From: an uncultured Candidatus Entotheonella sp.
GTDB lineage: Bacteria > Tectomicrobia > Entotheonellia > Entotheonellales > Entotheonellaceae
NCBI GenBank assembly: GCA_951828535.1
Contig: OX639990.1
Span: 1,103,300-1,167,299, forward strand
DNA length: 64,000 bases
Direction: 5' to 3'
Of this stretch, positions 1 through 9,282 are shown one piece after another (the first letter of the stretch is position 1; each line of letters begins with the position of its first letter). The notes under the pieces were generated by a model. That model was not told the origin of the DNA, made no database searches, and worked only from the letters and a program-made list of their open reading frames with translations. The translations under genes and the position numbers were made by a program.

Positions 1-131
1 CCCGGGATGTGCCCGGTTTCATACAGCAGGATGTCCTCATCGGACTCGACAATGCGCACGGATGGGTCATTGCGGTGCTCGGCAACCCATTCGGTACTCA
101 CCAACACTTCTGGATGAACATACTCGGCCAT
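1..131 (-). CDS. Sulfurtransferase (rhodanese family), N-terminal fragment cut by window edge
   Basis: Reading leftwards from an ATG at 131 gives about 43 residues that begin [19 protein letters not shown] and reach ETGHIPG at the window edge. This is the typical start of a thiosulfate or 3-mercaptopyruvate sulfurtransferase, with the VSTEWVAEH opening and the DExxxLYxxGHIPGA segment of the first rhodanese domain. A GGAGG ribosome-binding site lies about seven bases upstream. The catalytic cysteine would lie outside the window. A decayed copy of the same 5' end occurs at 2045-2236 on the same strand. The family is clear; the exact substrate cannot be told. Confidence 0.75.
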   Translation of the reverse strand, partial: MAEYVHPEVLVSTEWVAEHRNDPSVRIVESDEDILLYETGHIP

Positions 132-304
132 AAGAGGTGCCTCCGCGCTCAAAGAAACGGTCAGGAGGACCAAACCACATCCTCCGCTACCTGCCCTACC
201 CTAAGCCATTCGTCAGGACCGCATCAGCGTAACGGCCAGAACCCGAAACCCATCTTGAAACGGACAATCAACGGCAGGCAATGGGCCTATGAGTCTGGCG
301 CTTT

Positions 305-1855
305 TTATGGTTCCTGACGAATGAAGTCGGCTATACGCTCTCCGATCATCATGGTGGTCACATTGGTGTTGGCCCGGATACAGTCGGGCATGATGGAGGC
401 ATCAACGACTCTGAGGTTTTCGAGCCCGTGCACCTTGCCATATTGATCCACCACGGCCATGGGGTCTGACGCCGGCCCCATCTTACAGGTCCCGGAGATG
501 TGCTGACCTGTGGTGACCTCCCGCAGCAGATAGGCATCCAGGGTCTCGTCAGTCGCGAGTTCAGCATCCGTGGGCTCGATGCGTTCGGCAATGATGTCCT
601 GAAACGCCTCGTGCTCGGCGAGCTTCGCCGCTCGCCGAACCATTTCGCGCATGCGTCGCCGGTCGAACTCGTCCTCGAGATAGCGGTAGTCCAAGGATGG
701 CTGAACGCTGGGATCGGTGGATTGGAGGCGCAATTCTCCCGAACTCATGGCCAAGTCGAGGACACCCAGCATCCGAATACCCAAGGGCAGCATACGCCCG
801 CCGCCGCGGTTGACCCGCTCGGTGGCAAATGACTGCATAAAGATCATCAGGTCGTTGCGCAGGTCGGAGCCTTCCGCCGTCCACCGCAGCGCCATCTGGA
901 TTCTGGGGGCAAATCCGTCCAGGGCGTGCGACGCCTTGGTACGCCAGGTGACGTAGATGATGGGGTGATCGCGTAAATTCTGGCCGACGCCAGGCAGAGG
1001 TTGCACTACTGAGATACCCAAGTCGCGCAATTGGTCTGCTGGACCTACGCCGGACAGCAACAGGACATGAGGTGATCCGATGGCACCGGAGCTGAGAATA
1101 ATTTCTTCTCCCTCGACGACAAACGTCTGCCCACCACTCTCCACTTCCACCGCAACGGCCTTCTTGCCATCAAAGATGATGCGGTGCACCGTGCAATTGG
1201 GCCTGATGGTCAGATTCAACCGATGTCGGCCCATATTTAGGTAGCCTAGGGCAGTGCTCCAACGAATCCCATTGGGGTTGTTGCAAGGCACCGGGCCGAT
1301 GCCGGTGGCATCGGGATCGTTGTGGTCCGGACTGTCCGGGAACCCTGCGGCTCTGCACGCATTGTAGAATGCTCTCTGGTCTGTCAGCCACTCGTCCGGC
1401 TGAAAGCGCCGCGCCATGATCGGTCCATCAGAGCCATGGAAGTCGTCCCCGCCGAAATCCATGTCCGTCTCGATGGTACGGAAATACGGCATCAGGTTCT
1501 GAAAACGCCACAGGTCATTGCCCATGGCAGCCCAGGCGTCGTAATCCTCAGGAACGCCACGGAGAAAAACCTGGCCGTTGATCGCACTCGAACCACCCGT
1601 AACTTTACCCCGCGGCACCAACATCTCCTCTGACATGTCCGTCGCCTTGCCAACAAACTGCCAGTTGTGATCGCTTACCATGATGTCTGTGGCGGTGGAG
1701 AAGCCAAACTTGACCTCATCCGGCAAGCGTTCAAAGTCGGGATAATCGGGCCCAGCTTCGAGCAGCAAAACCGACCGCTGGGGGTCCTCACTGAGGCGCG
1801 TTGCAACGATGGCGCCGGCTGATCCTGCTCCTAACACAATGTGATCGTACTTCAT
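305..1855 (-). CDS. GMC-family FAD-dependent oxidoreductase (choline/alcohol dehydrogenase type)
   Basis: 516 residues. It opens with MKYDHIVLGAGSAGAIVAT, an FAD-binding GxGxxG motif, followed by LLLEAG. GGSSAINGQVFLRG near residue 90 and GAIGSPHVLLLSG near residue 250 are the two GMC signatures. The C-terminal half has QHISGTCKMG with the catalytic His and RANTNVTTMMIGER with the second catalytic His/Asn position. It probably oxidises a primary alcohol to an aldehyde; the substrate is unknown. The start at 1855 is preceded by GGAGG eight bases away. The reading frame stays open to 2077, but that extra N-terminus is the remnant of a sulfurtransferase gene and not part of this enzyme. Confidence 0.88.
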   Translation of the reverse strand: MKYDHIVLGAGSAGAIVATRLSEDPQRSVLLLEAGPDYPDFERLPDEVKFGFSTATDIMVSDHNWQFVGKATDMSEEMLVPRGKVTGGSSAINGQVFLRGVPEDYDAWAAMGNDLWRFQNLMPYFRTIETDMDFGGDDFHGSDGPIMARRFQPDEWLTDQRAFYNACRAAGFPDSPDHNDPDATGIGPVPCNNPNGIRWSTALGYLNMGRHRLNLTIRPNCTVHRIIFDGKKAVAVEVESGGQTFVVEGEEIILSSGAIGSPHVLLLSGVGPADQLRDLGISVVQPLPGVGQNLRDHPIIYVTWRTKASHALDGFAPRIQMALRWTAEGSDLRNDLMIFMQSFATERVNRGGGRMLPLGIRMLGVLDLAMSSGELRLQSTDPSVQPSLDYRYLEDEFDRRRMREMVRRAAKLAEHEAFQDIIAERIEPTDAELATDETLDAYLLREVTTGQHISGTCKMGPASDPMAVVDQYGKVHGLENLRVVDASIMPDCIRANTNVTTMMIGERIADFIRQEP

Positions 1856-2044
1856 CAGACGGTCCTCCGGAAAGTTTTTGCCGTAACGACTCGCCATGGA
1901 TAATATAGATGACCTCAACCCATTGGATCTGCGTATTGAGTTAAAGCGTTTTGTCTCACGTGGAAAGCCACGCAACCTGTCCCACATGACCAACAAAACC
2001 CTGCCCAACGGTTTGAGGTCATGATACCACATCTCCGCCCATTG

Positions 2045-2236
2045 ATTGACGTAGTCGCGCACCACCTGCTCTTGCAACTCGTTTTACCAGTCTACCTTTA
2101 TGGCGCCGGGTATGTGTCCGGTTTCGTAGAGCAGGATGTCCTCATCCGATTCGACGATCCGCACGGGTGGATCGTTGAGGCGAGCGGCAACCTATTCGGT
2201 GCTCACCAGTACTTCGGGATGGGGGTACTCAGCCAT
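2045..2236 (-). pseudogene. Decayed duplicate of the sulfurtransferase 5' end
   Basis: From ATG 2236 the frame reads [14 protein letters not shown], then TAG where the copy at 1-131 has Trp15, then continues to [13 protein letters not shown], a TAA at codon 51, and ELQEQVVRDYVNQ, all typical of rhodanese N-termini. Homology stops about there, well short of a full domain. It is thus a truncated copy with two in-frame stops. It lies between pilD and the GMC oxidoreductase, and its tail supplies a false N-terminal extension to the latter. The likely history is a partial duplication of the sulfurtransferase locus around the GMC gene. Confidence 0.75.
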
Positions 2237-2296
2237 CTTGTTTGCCTTCCTGTTCGGAGAAATAGTCTGGAGGATCAGCCCCCTCCCCTGGCGTCA

Positions 2297-3058
2297 TCAG
2301 AACGACAACGTCCAGCGGCCGTACCATGCCAACAATGCCTCACCCCACAGCATGGCCACGGTCCCTCCGATGGCCAGAAACGGGCCGAATGGCACGGGGT
2401 CTCGCCGCCCCTTGAGTCCCAATAGGATGAGCGTCAACCCACTTATCGCCCCGCAGAAGGCGCTCAGAATGATCGTTGCAAGCACCGCTTGCCAGCCGAC
2501 AAACGCCCCGATCATGGCGATGAGCTTCACGTCGCCGCCGCCCATACCGGCGGGATATACGGAAACGATGAGAAAGAAAATTCCCCCACCCAGGCAGGCG
2601 CCAGCAACAGCATTGACAAATCCGAGTGACGAGGGAAGCGAGCTAATGGCGATGCCGACCACGATGCCCGGCAACGTCACCGCATCGGGAATGATCATGT
2701 GCGCGAGGTCAATGAAGGACACGATCAGCAACGCCGTCACCAACAGGGCGTAGGCAAAGGCGTGCACCGTTAGCCCGAGTTGGTGATAGCCGATCAGGTA
2801 AAGCAGGCCGCCAAGGCTCTCCACGAGCGGATAACGCCAAGAAATGCGCCCCTGGCAGAAAGCGCAGCGGCCTCTCAGGGCGACAAAACTGACGAGCGGC
2901 AGGTTGTGCCACGGACGCAGCGGGTGTTGGCAGGACGTGCACCGTGAGGCGGGGTATACGATGGACTGTCGTAACGGAAGGCGGTGGATGCAAACGTTGG
3001 CGAAGCTAGCGGCGATGCTTCCCAAAACAAAGGCGACGACGTAGCCAAGGGTGGGCAT
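2297..3058 (-). CDS. pilD: Prepilin leader peptidase / N-methyltransferase (type IV prepilin peptidase)
   Basis: 253 residues, a polytopic inner-membrane aspartic protease of family A24. It cleaves the leader of type IV prepilins and methylates the new N-terminus. Visible are the cytoplasmic zinc loop with CTSCQHPL and CAFCQGR, the first catalytic Asp in SFIDLAHMIIPD, and the GGGDVKL motif with the second Asp, followed by hydrophobic helices. The start at 3058 (MPTLGYVVAF) is chosen because homology begins there; the frame stays open further upstream into the pilin gene. It lies ten bases after the pilin stop, so enzyme and substrate are probably cotranscribed. Confidence 0.9.
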   Translation of the reverse strand: MPTLGYVVAFVLGSIAASFANVCIHRLPLRQSIVYPASRCTSCQHPLRPWHNLPLVSFVALRGRCAFCQGRISWRYPLVESLGGLLYLIGYHQLGLTVHAFAYALLVTALLIVSFIDLAHMIIPDAVTLPGIVVGIAISSLPSSLGFVNAVAGACLGGGIFFLIVSVYPAGMGGGDVKLIAMIGAFVGWQAVLATIILSAFCGAISGLTLILLGLKGRRDPVPFGPFLAIGGTVAMLWGEALLAWYGRWTLSF

Positions 3059-3068
3059 GGGTGCGACG

Positions 3069-3503
3069 TTACGTTCCTCTCTCGATCCCTGCGGGGGTGA
3101 CGGTAAGCTGCCTTCCCGTGACGCCTTCGGGCACATTGACAACGATGTTGAGGGTGTAGGTTTCACCGTCATCAGAGTTATAAGACAGGGACTTGATGGA
3201 AACCTTAGCAGGGTCGGCAGGTAAGGACGCGCCCTGCGGGTTAAGCAGGTCGACCGCCTCGTCATAGTCCTCGATATCCTCGCCGAGGGGATAGAGGGTG
3301 CTGACTTGTTCGGCAGCATAGCTCGCCAGTGCAGCGCGAACGGTTTCGGCGGTAGCCACCGCCGCAGCGACACGACTTCGATTGCGATAAGCGGTGAAAT
3401 TCGGCACCGCGATGGCGGCCAGAATGCCGATGATGGCAACCACGATCATCAGTTCGATGAGGGTAAAGCCGTGTTTACGGGTGGCACCAATTTGTTTCAA
3501 CAT
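3069..3503 (-). CDS. Type IV pilin-like protein (class III signal peptide)
   Basis: 144 residues. A short basic leader MLKQIGATRKHG is followed by FTLIELMIVVAIIGILAA, the classic prepilin cleavage site (after Gly) with Glu5 of the mature protein and the hydrophobic assembly helix. The rest is a soluble domain of about 100 residues without recognisable subtype. It could be a PilA-type major pilin or a minor pilin/GspG-like pseudopilin. The start 3503 is favoured by the GGGAGG-like site just upstream and by the leader length; an upstream in-frame start would give an unusually long leader. pilD follows ten bases downstream. Confidence 0.85.
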   Translation of the reverse strand: MLKQIGATRKHGFTLIELMIVVAIIGILAAIAVPNFTAYRNRSRVAAAVATAETVRAALASYAAEQVSTLYPLGEDIEDYDEAVDLLNPQGASLPADPAKVSIKSLSYNSDDGETYTLNIVVNVPEGVTGRQLTVTPAGIERGT

Positions 3504-3846
3504 CGTTGCCTCCCCCTCTCCGATGGCTTTAGGCGGTAGCGCGGTTGGTGCTTGAGCCTTACAGATCAACCGAGTGAAGGCGAGTGTGCACAGATCCTTT
3601 TGCGTACAGATCGCTCCGCACGAGGTGGATTTGGGAAACGACGAGATGGCCGAAGGTGTGATTCTTGTACTCGCTTAAGAACGCGTCAAGTTCCCTGCCG
3701 ACCTGCGTTCCGCGAGCACGAGCCAAGGTCAAGTGCGGTCGGAATGGCCGCTCCTCCACCGAGATTCCCAGCGCTGCCAAGGTCGATTCGATACGGCGTT
3801 GGAGTTGTAGCAATTCGCGCCGCGGATCGTCAAGACCCATCCATAA

Positions 3847-4804
3847 GAGTCTGTTCCATAAGTCATCAGGCCACGATTTCCGAAGACATACGTGGTCTCT
3901 GGTGCCGAGCGACCCGTCGCATCATGAAGCGGCATCCGGCCAGCTTGACCCAGGCCAGAGAACTTGCCACAGTCCTCTCTACGTCCTTGGCAAGACGACG
4001 GCAGCGTCCCATCCACGCGAAGGTCCGCTCCACTACCCAACGACGTGACAAGACCGTAAATGCCTTGGCGCCCTTGGGCTTGGGCACAATCTCAATCAAC
4101 TCCGATACACCCAACTCTTCCAGTGCATCCTGTAGCTTCGGACCCGCATAGCCGCTGTCCGCAAAGAGCTTCTCGACACATACTGCCACTTCCAGGAGCG
4201 CCACAATCACAGCGGGCGCACCGTCTCGGTCCTGCACCGATGCCGCGTGGACCTCAACCACAATCGGAGAGCCTTCGACATCAACCGCGATATGGCGCTT
4301 GCGGCCCACAACCTGCTTGGCACCGTCATAACCGCGCGGCCCCCCGCTCTCTGTCGTCTTGACACTCTGGCTGTCGATAATCGCCGCTGTCGGCTCGGCC
4401 CTGCGCCCCGCCTCGCCCCGTGCAAGATCACGAAGCGCATCCATCATGCGGTCGAAAACACCGCCACCTTGCCACCTGTAAAAGTAGTTGATGACCGTCG
4501 AATAGGGCGGAAAATCACCTGGCAGCGCCCGCCACTGGCAACCCGTGGCAAGCACATACTGGATGGCATTGAAGACCTCGCGTAAGTCCGTCTCGCGAGG
4601 GCGCCCCAGGGGTCCCTGTTTGGGCAGCATCGCTTCGACGATCTCCCATTCCTTGTCTGTCACGTCGCTTTCGTAGCGTCTGCCCTCACGTTTATAATCC
4701 TTGCGAGTGGTCTTATTCCAAGGCATGTGGTTTGCTCCAAGTGGTTTCGCAACCAACTCGGAATACCACATGTCGGGACCACTCGCGACTTTAGGAACAG
4801 ACTC
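3847..4804 (-). mobile_element. IS5-family insertion sequence, 958 bp, complete
   Basis: Both ends can be read. The 18-bp terminal inverted repeats at 3847-3864 and 4787-4804 begin GAGTCTGTTCC and end AAGTC, differing at two central positions. The element is flanked on both sides by TAA (3844-3846 and 4805-4807), a 3-bp target duplication fitting the IS427/IS1031-type groups of IS5. One transposase gene fills the element on the minus strand. The intact repeats, the exact duplication and the uninterrupted transposase suggest a recent insertion into thpR. Confidence 0.92.
3866..4726 (-). CDS. IS5-family DDE transposase
   Basis: 286 residues starting MPWNKTTRKDYKREGRRY. An N-terminal DUF4096-like segment (LTDxEWxxIEPxLP style: VTDKEWEIVEAMLPK) is followed by QWRALPGDFPPYSTV. 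The DDE catalytic residues sit in AAIIDSQSVKT, LFADSGYAGPK and RRWVVERTFAWMGR. The length is normal for the family. The stop lies one base inside the left inverted repeat. The upstream thpR fragment is in frame with it, so a hybrid protein starting at 5083 is possible, but the ATG at 4726 matches family N-termini. There is no frameshift, so it is probably active. Confidence 0.92.
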   Translation of the reverse strand: MPWNKTTRKDYKREGRRYESDVTDKEWEIVEAMLPKQGPLGRPRETDLREVFNAIQYVLATGCQWRALPGDFPPYSTVINYFYRWQGGGVFDRMMDALRDLARGEAGRRAEPTAAIIDSQSVKTTESGGPRGYDGAKQVVGRKRHIAVDVEGSPIVVEVHAASVQDRDGAPAVIVALLEVAVCVEKLFADSGYAGPKLQDALEELGVSELIEIVPKPKGAKAFTVLSRRWVVERTFAWMGRCRRLAKDVERTVASSLAWVKLAGCRFMMRRVARHQRPRMSSEIVA

Positions 4805-5148
4805 TAAGACCCGTGGACGGCTGGCATTGGGAAAGCAACCAAGACCTCGTGCCACGACGCTGAGTGGCTCCAAGCCTTCTGCGGCCTGCCGCAATGCTTG
4901 ATGAATCGCCGGGAGGGTGTCCGCCGGCACGTCCCCCAGAAATTTGAGCGTCAGGTGGACGGATTCGGGGCGCACCCAGCGCATGGGCAGCTTGCAGCCA
5001 GTCGCGGCCACGCCGGTGCAAGCTCTATACAAGTCAACGGACGGTCTGATAGCAACAAAAACCCGCACCCTCTCATCACACATGATTACACCTCGGGTGC
5101 CCAGTTTCGTCCGGCAAAACCGGCCTTACATTCCGGTGGCAAGAGAGG

Positions 5149-6336
5149 TCACACAACATCCCGCAATACACCACCACACGCTTTCACCGTCGTCCCGGCG
5201 TATTCGCGCGCCCAGCGATCCGCCTCCAGCGCCACTGATATGTCGTCAAGAGGAATGGCCATATGCCGTGCCATGGTGGCCTCAATCACCTTCGGAATCG
5301 CCAGGAAATTGATCAACCCTTCGAGGAAAGCTTGCACGGCGACCTCGTTGGCGGCGTTCAGAACAGCTGGCATGGTGCCCCCACAACGTGCCGCTTCAAC
5401 GGCCAACCGCAGGCATGGAAAACGGTCGTGGTCAGGAGAATGGAAATGCAGGGCTCGCACGGAAAACAGATCGAGCGACGGCAGGGTGTTCGGCAGTCGC
5501 TGCGGATAAGCCAGGGCGTAGGAGATTGGTACTCGCATGTCTGGAATGCCAAGTTGGGCAAGCACGGAACCGTCGTGAAATTCAACCATGGAGTGAACAA
5601 TGCTCTCAGGGTGCACGACGATCTGGAGATTCTCGACAGGCACGTGAAAAAGTTGGTGCGCCTCAATCAGCTCAAGTCCCTTGTTCATCATCGTGGCGGA
5701 GTCGACCGTAATTTTCGGACCCATTTTCCAGTTCGGGTGCTTGAGGGCCTCGACGACGCTGGCGGATCGCATGTCATCTAACGACCAGTCGCGGAACGGC
5801 CCGCCGGATGCCGTCAGTAAGATACGGCGCAACGCCGATCGCTGCTGATTTTGCAGGACCTGAAAAATAGCGTTGTGCTCACTATCGACAGGGATAATTC
5901 TCCCCCACTCCGGCCTATCGGGACGGATGATCAATTCTCCCGCCATGACCAGGGATTCCTTGTTCGCCAGTGCCACGTCCAACCCGGCCTGGACGGCGCG
6001 CAGAGTCGGCCACAGTCCGATAGAGCCAACCACCGCCGACATCACCAAGTCAACATCGGGATACACAGCGGCGCGGCACAGTCCGTCCAAGCCTGAATCC
6101 ACCTCGACATCCAGATTTCCCAGACGGTCACGCAGATAGTCGGCTTTTTTCTCGTCGAACAGCACGGCCAGCCGCGGGCGGAAACGGCGCACCTGCTCCT
6201 CAAGCTTGTCCACGTTGGAGTGGGCTGCGAGCGCCAGCACGGCAAATTTGTCAGAATGAGAAGCGATCACGCTCAAGGTGTTAACACCAATTGAACCCGT
6301 TGAACCGAGCACGGCGATACCTTTTCGGGTGTCCAT
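5149..6336 (-). CDS. dxr: 1-deoxy-D-xylulose-5-phosphate reductoisomerase
   Basis: 395 residues; makes 2-C-methyl-D-erythritol 4-phosphate, the committed step of the MEP isoprenoid pathway, using NADPH. The Rossmann motif GSTGSIGVNTL opens the protein; ANKESLVMAGE, the metal-binding PVDSEHNAIFQ, LTASGGPF and the MMNKGLELIEAH helix are all present, as is the C-terminal NAANEVAVQAFL. Length is normal. It follows cdsA by 36 bases in the usual cdsA-dxr order. Downstream is the broken thpR instead of rseP. Confidence 0.97.
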   Translation of the reverse strand: MDTRKGIAVLGSTGSIGVNTLSVIASHSDKFAVLALAAHSNVDKLEEQVRRFRPRLAVLFDEKKADYLRDRLGNLDVEVDSGLDGLCRAAVYPDVDLVMSAVVGSIGLWPTLRAVQAGLDVALANKESLVMAGELIIRPDRPEWGRIIPVDSEHNAIFQVLQNQQRSALRRILLTASGGPFRDWSLDDMRSASVVEALKHPNWKMGPKITVDSATMMNKGLELIEAHQLFHVPVENLQIVVHPESIVHSMVEFHDGSVLAQLGIPDMRVPISYALAYPQRLPNTLPSLDLFSVRALHFHSPDHDRFPCLRLAVEAARCGGTMPAVLNAANEVAVQAFLEGLINFLAIPKVIEATMARHMAIPLDDISVALEADRWAREYAGTTVKACGGVLRDVV

Positions 6337-6372
6337 ACAAACGCCTCCCTAATCCGTCCACAAGGCACATCC

Positions 6373-7188
6373 TCAGGCAGCGGACGCCTTGCCCAGCGCT
6401 TCAAGCGCATAGCATAACGTCGGGGCAGCGAACAGCATGCTGTCGATACGATCCAGACCACCCCCGTGGCCGGGAATGAGCCCGCTGGAGTCTTTTGCAC
6501 CGGTGTAGCGTTTGAGCATTGATTCTCCCAAATCACTGATCTGAGCCGCAAGCGTTATGAGGAAACCGAGCAGCACGCCTTGCCACAGCAGCAGTTGAGG
6601 TACCAGGAACGGTGCCGTCGCCCCGGCGGTCACCACACCGCTCAGCGCCCCCCCTATGGCGCCTTCCCAGGTTTTACCGGGGCTGAGCGATCCGACCAGT
6701 CGGCGGCGTCCCAGGAGCTTTCCAGTATACATGGCCATGGAGTCACTGACCCACACCGTGATGCACATGAAAAGCAGGTACCATTGCCCCGCCTGCATGC
6801 CGCGTAGAACGATAAAGTGGCTGAGGCACCAGGCAATGCCAAGGACGCCGAAAGCGCCGTGCAGCACCATGGGAAATTTACCGGACACGCCCTGCGAAGA
6901 AATGATAGCGGTCAGGGTGAGTAGCAAGAGGCTAAGGAACAGCGCCGGCGAAAGCCAAGGCCAGCCGCCCAGATAGGCCGCCACCGTCAGGGCAAAGGCC
7001 GCAACGTAACAAGCCCCGCTACCGATGGGCAAGTTTATCCGTTTCAACAGGGTGCTGTATTCGTGTAAAGCCAGGATGCTGACGGCTAAAACAAGGAGGG
7101 AAAACAGTTCAACAGGCGCGTACAGAAGGATAAGAATGAAGGGGGGAAGAATTACCAGGGCACTGATCACACGCCGCAATTGTTCCAT
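6373..7188 (-). CDS. cdsA: Phosphatidate cytidylyltransferase (CDP-diacylglycerol synthase)
   Basis: 271 residues, an integral membrane enzyme that makes CDP-diacylglycerol from phosphatidic acid and CTP. Several hydrophobic helices fill the first 190 residues. The family signature is near the C-terminus: LSPGKTWEGAIGG followed by DLGESMLKRYTGAKDSS and HGGGLDRIDSMLFAAP. It sits between frr and dxr, but the uppS gene that usually lies just upstream is missing: the 135 bases to frr encode nothing recognisable. Confidence 0.95.
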   Translation of the reverse strand: MEQLRRVISALVILPPFILILLYAPVELFSLLVLAVSILALHEYSTLLKRINLPIGSGACYVAAFALTVAAYLGGWPWLSPALFLSLLLLTLTAIISSQGVSGKFPMVLHGAFGVLGIAWCLSHFIVLRGMQAGQWYLLFMCITVWVSDSMAMYTGKLLGRRRLVGSLSPGKTWEGAIGGALSGVVTAGATAPFLVPQLLLWQGVLLGFLITLAAQISDLGESMLKRYTGAKDSSGLIPGHGGGLDRIDSMLFAAPTLCYALEALGKASAA

Positions 7189-7323
7189 GAGCCGTCCACA
7201 CCGCTAAACAGCACGGAAACGCTCTCAGTTATTAGGGAAACATGTTGAACCCGGAATCGGGACAACTGAGCAGCGCGGAGCCACACCTGGGGAATTCTCA
7301 TCAAAAGACGACGGACATTCCTG

Positions 7324-7880
7324 CTAGACCTCCAGAATCTCGTGTTCCTTGCCGTTCAAAACGTCATCGACCTGAGAAATGAAGCGATCAGTAATCTTCT
7401 GGACTTGCTCCTGCCCACGGCGCAGATCGTCCTGGGAGATGTCCTTGGTCTTTTCCAGGTCCTTGAGTGTTTCGTTGCCCTCGCGGCGAACATTGCGCAG
7501 GGCGACTTTCGCGTCTTCACCAATCTTCTTGACCTTCTTGACCAAATCTTTGCGGCGCTCGGCGGTCAGCGGCGGGATTGCCAGTCGGATGATCTTGCCG
7601 TCGTTCATGGGCGTCAACCCCAAGTCAGAGCGCTGAATGGCCTTTTCAATGAGCCCGACCTGCGATTTGTCCCACGGCTGAATGGTCAGCAAACGGCTTT
7701 CAGGAGCCGCCAGGGTGGCCATCTGATTCAAAGGCGTGGTGGTGCCGTAGTAATCCACGTCGATCCCCTCCAGAAGCGCCAGTGTGGCGCGCCCGGTACG
7801 GATTCGGGACAGCTCTTTGCGGAGGGCGGCTAACGAGCGCTCCATTTTGTGATCCACTTCGTGGTAGACGTCATCCTGCA

Positions 7881-7881
<1 letters not shown>
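7324..7881 (-). CDS. frr: Ribosome recycling factor
   Basis: 185 residues, the full normal length. It splits post-termination ribosomes together with EF-G. Typical segments are KMERSLAALRKELSRIRTGRA at the start of the long helical domain, DVDYYGTTTPLNQMA, TIQPWDKSQV, IRLAIPPLTAERRKDL and the C-terminal helix with ITDRFISQVD. It overlaps the pyrH stop by one base (TAATG), which suggests translational coupling with pyrH. Confidence 0.97.
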
Positions 7882-8615
<734 letters not shown>

Positions 8616-8651
8616 TTACGCACGAGAGCGGTCCATATCAAGGGCCGCGGC

Positions 8652-9251
8652 CTACAACGCTTCTCCGAGTTGGAAGCGCACAAAACGGCTGACGGTGATA
8701 TTCTCGCCGGTTTTGGCGATCTTGGAGGTGATGAGGTCGCCCACGCTCATGTTGGGGTCTTTCACGAACGGCTGATCCAGTAGGCAGACTTCCTGGAAGT
8801 ATTTGTTGAGGCGTCCTTCAACCATCTTGGCGATGGCCTGGGCTGGCCGGCCTGAAGCTTGTGCTTGCTCCTCAAGGATCTGGCGCTCCTTGACCACGAC
8901 ATCTTCCGGCACGTTGTCACGCGTGGGATAGAGAGGATTGCTGGCGGCCACTTGCATGGCAAGATCGTGCACCAGTTCCTGGAAGTCATCGGTTCTGGCA
9001 ACGAAATCGGTCTCGCAGTTGACCTCGATCATCACGCCGAGACGTCCGCCACCATGAATGTAGGAGCCCACCGAGCCCTCGCGGGTGCTGCGCTCAGCCC
9101 GCTTTGCTGCAGCCTGCAAGCCTTTCTTACGCAGGTAGTCCTGTGCCTCCTCGATGGAACCGTTGGTGGCCGCAAGCGCCTCCTTGCAGTCCATGATCCC
9201 GACACCGGTTTTCTCCCGCAATTCCTTCACCATCGCTGTGGTAATCGACAT
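8652..9251 (-). CDS. tsf: Elongation factor Ts, short form
   Basis: 199 residues. It is the nucleotide exchange factor for EF-Tu. The N-terminal UBA-like domain VKELREKTGVGIMDCKEAL and the following GSVGSYIHGGGRLGVMIEVNCETDFVAR are strongly conserved. Compared with the enterobacterial form (about 283 residues) most of the second core subdomain is absent; this short form is normal in several deltaproteobacterial and deep lineages. It is 31 bases downstream of rpsB. Confidence 0.96.
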   Translation of the reverse strand: MSITTAMVKELREKTGVGIMDCKEALAATNGSIEEAQDYLRKKGLQAAAKRAERSTREGSVGSYIHGGGRLGVMIEVNCETDFVARTDDFQELVHDLAMQVAASNPLYPTRDNVPEDVVVKERQILEEQAQASGRPAQAIAKMVEGRLNKYFQEVCLLDQPFVKDPNMSVGDLITSKIAKTGENITVSRFVRFQLGEAL

Positions 9252-9282
9252 AATCCTTCCTTCTTCTTTCCCCTGAGCTTAC

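Larger units (their letters stand above)
3559..5083 (-). pseudogene. thpR: RNA 2',3'-cyclic phosphodiesterase (ThpR/LigT), split by an IS element
   Basis: The N-terminal part (5083 down to 4805) begins MCDERVRVFVAIRP and contains the first HxTL motif (HLTLKFLGD). It ends ...CFPNASRPRVL at the insertion. The C-terminal part (3846 down to 3559) continues WMGLDDPRRELLQLQRR and has the second motif RPHLTLAR. Removing 3847-4804 and one copy of the TAA duplication rejoins them in frame as RPRVLWMGLDDP, the normal family sequence, giving a protein of about 188 residues. The family hydrolyses 2',3'-cyclic phosphate RNA ends. As it stands the gene cannot make an intact enzyme. It follows dxr, where many Gram-negatives have rseP. 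Confidence 0.9.

Noticed and set aside
1856-2077. N-terminal extension of the GMC oxidoreductase
   Set aside because: The extra residues are the tail of the sulfurtransferase remnant plus spacer. A good ribosome-binding site precedes ATG 1855.
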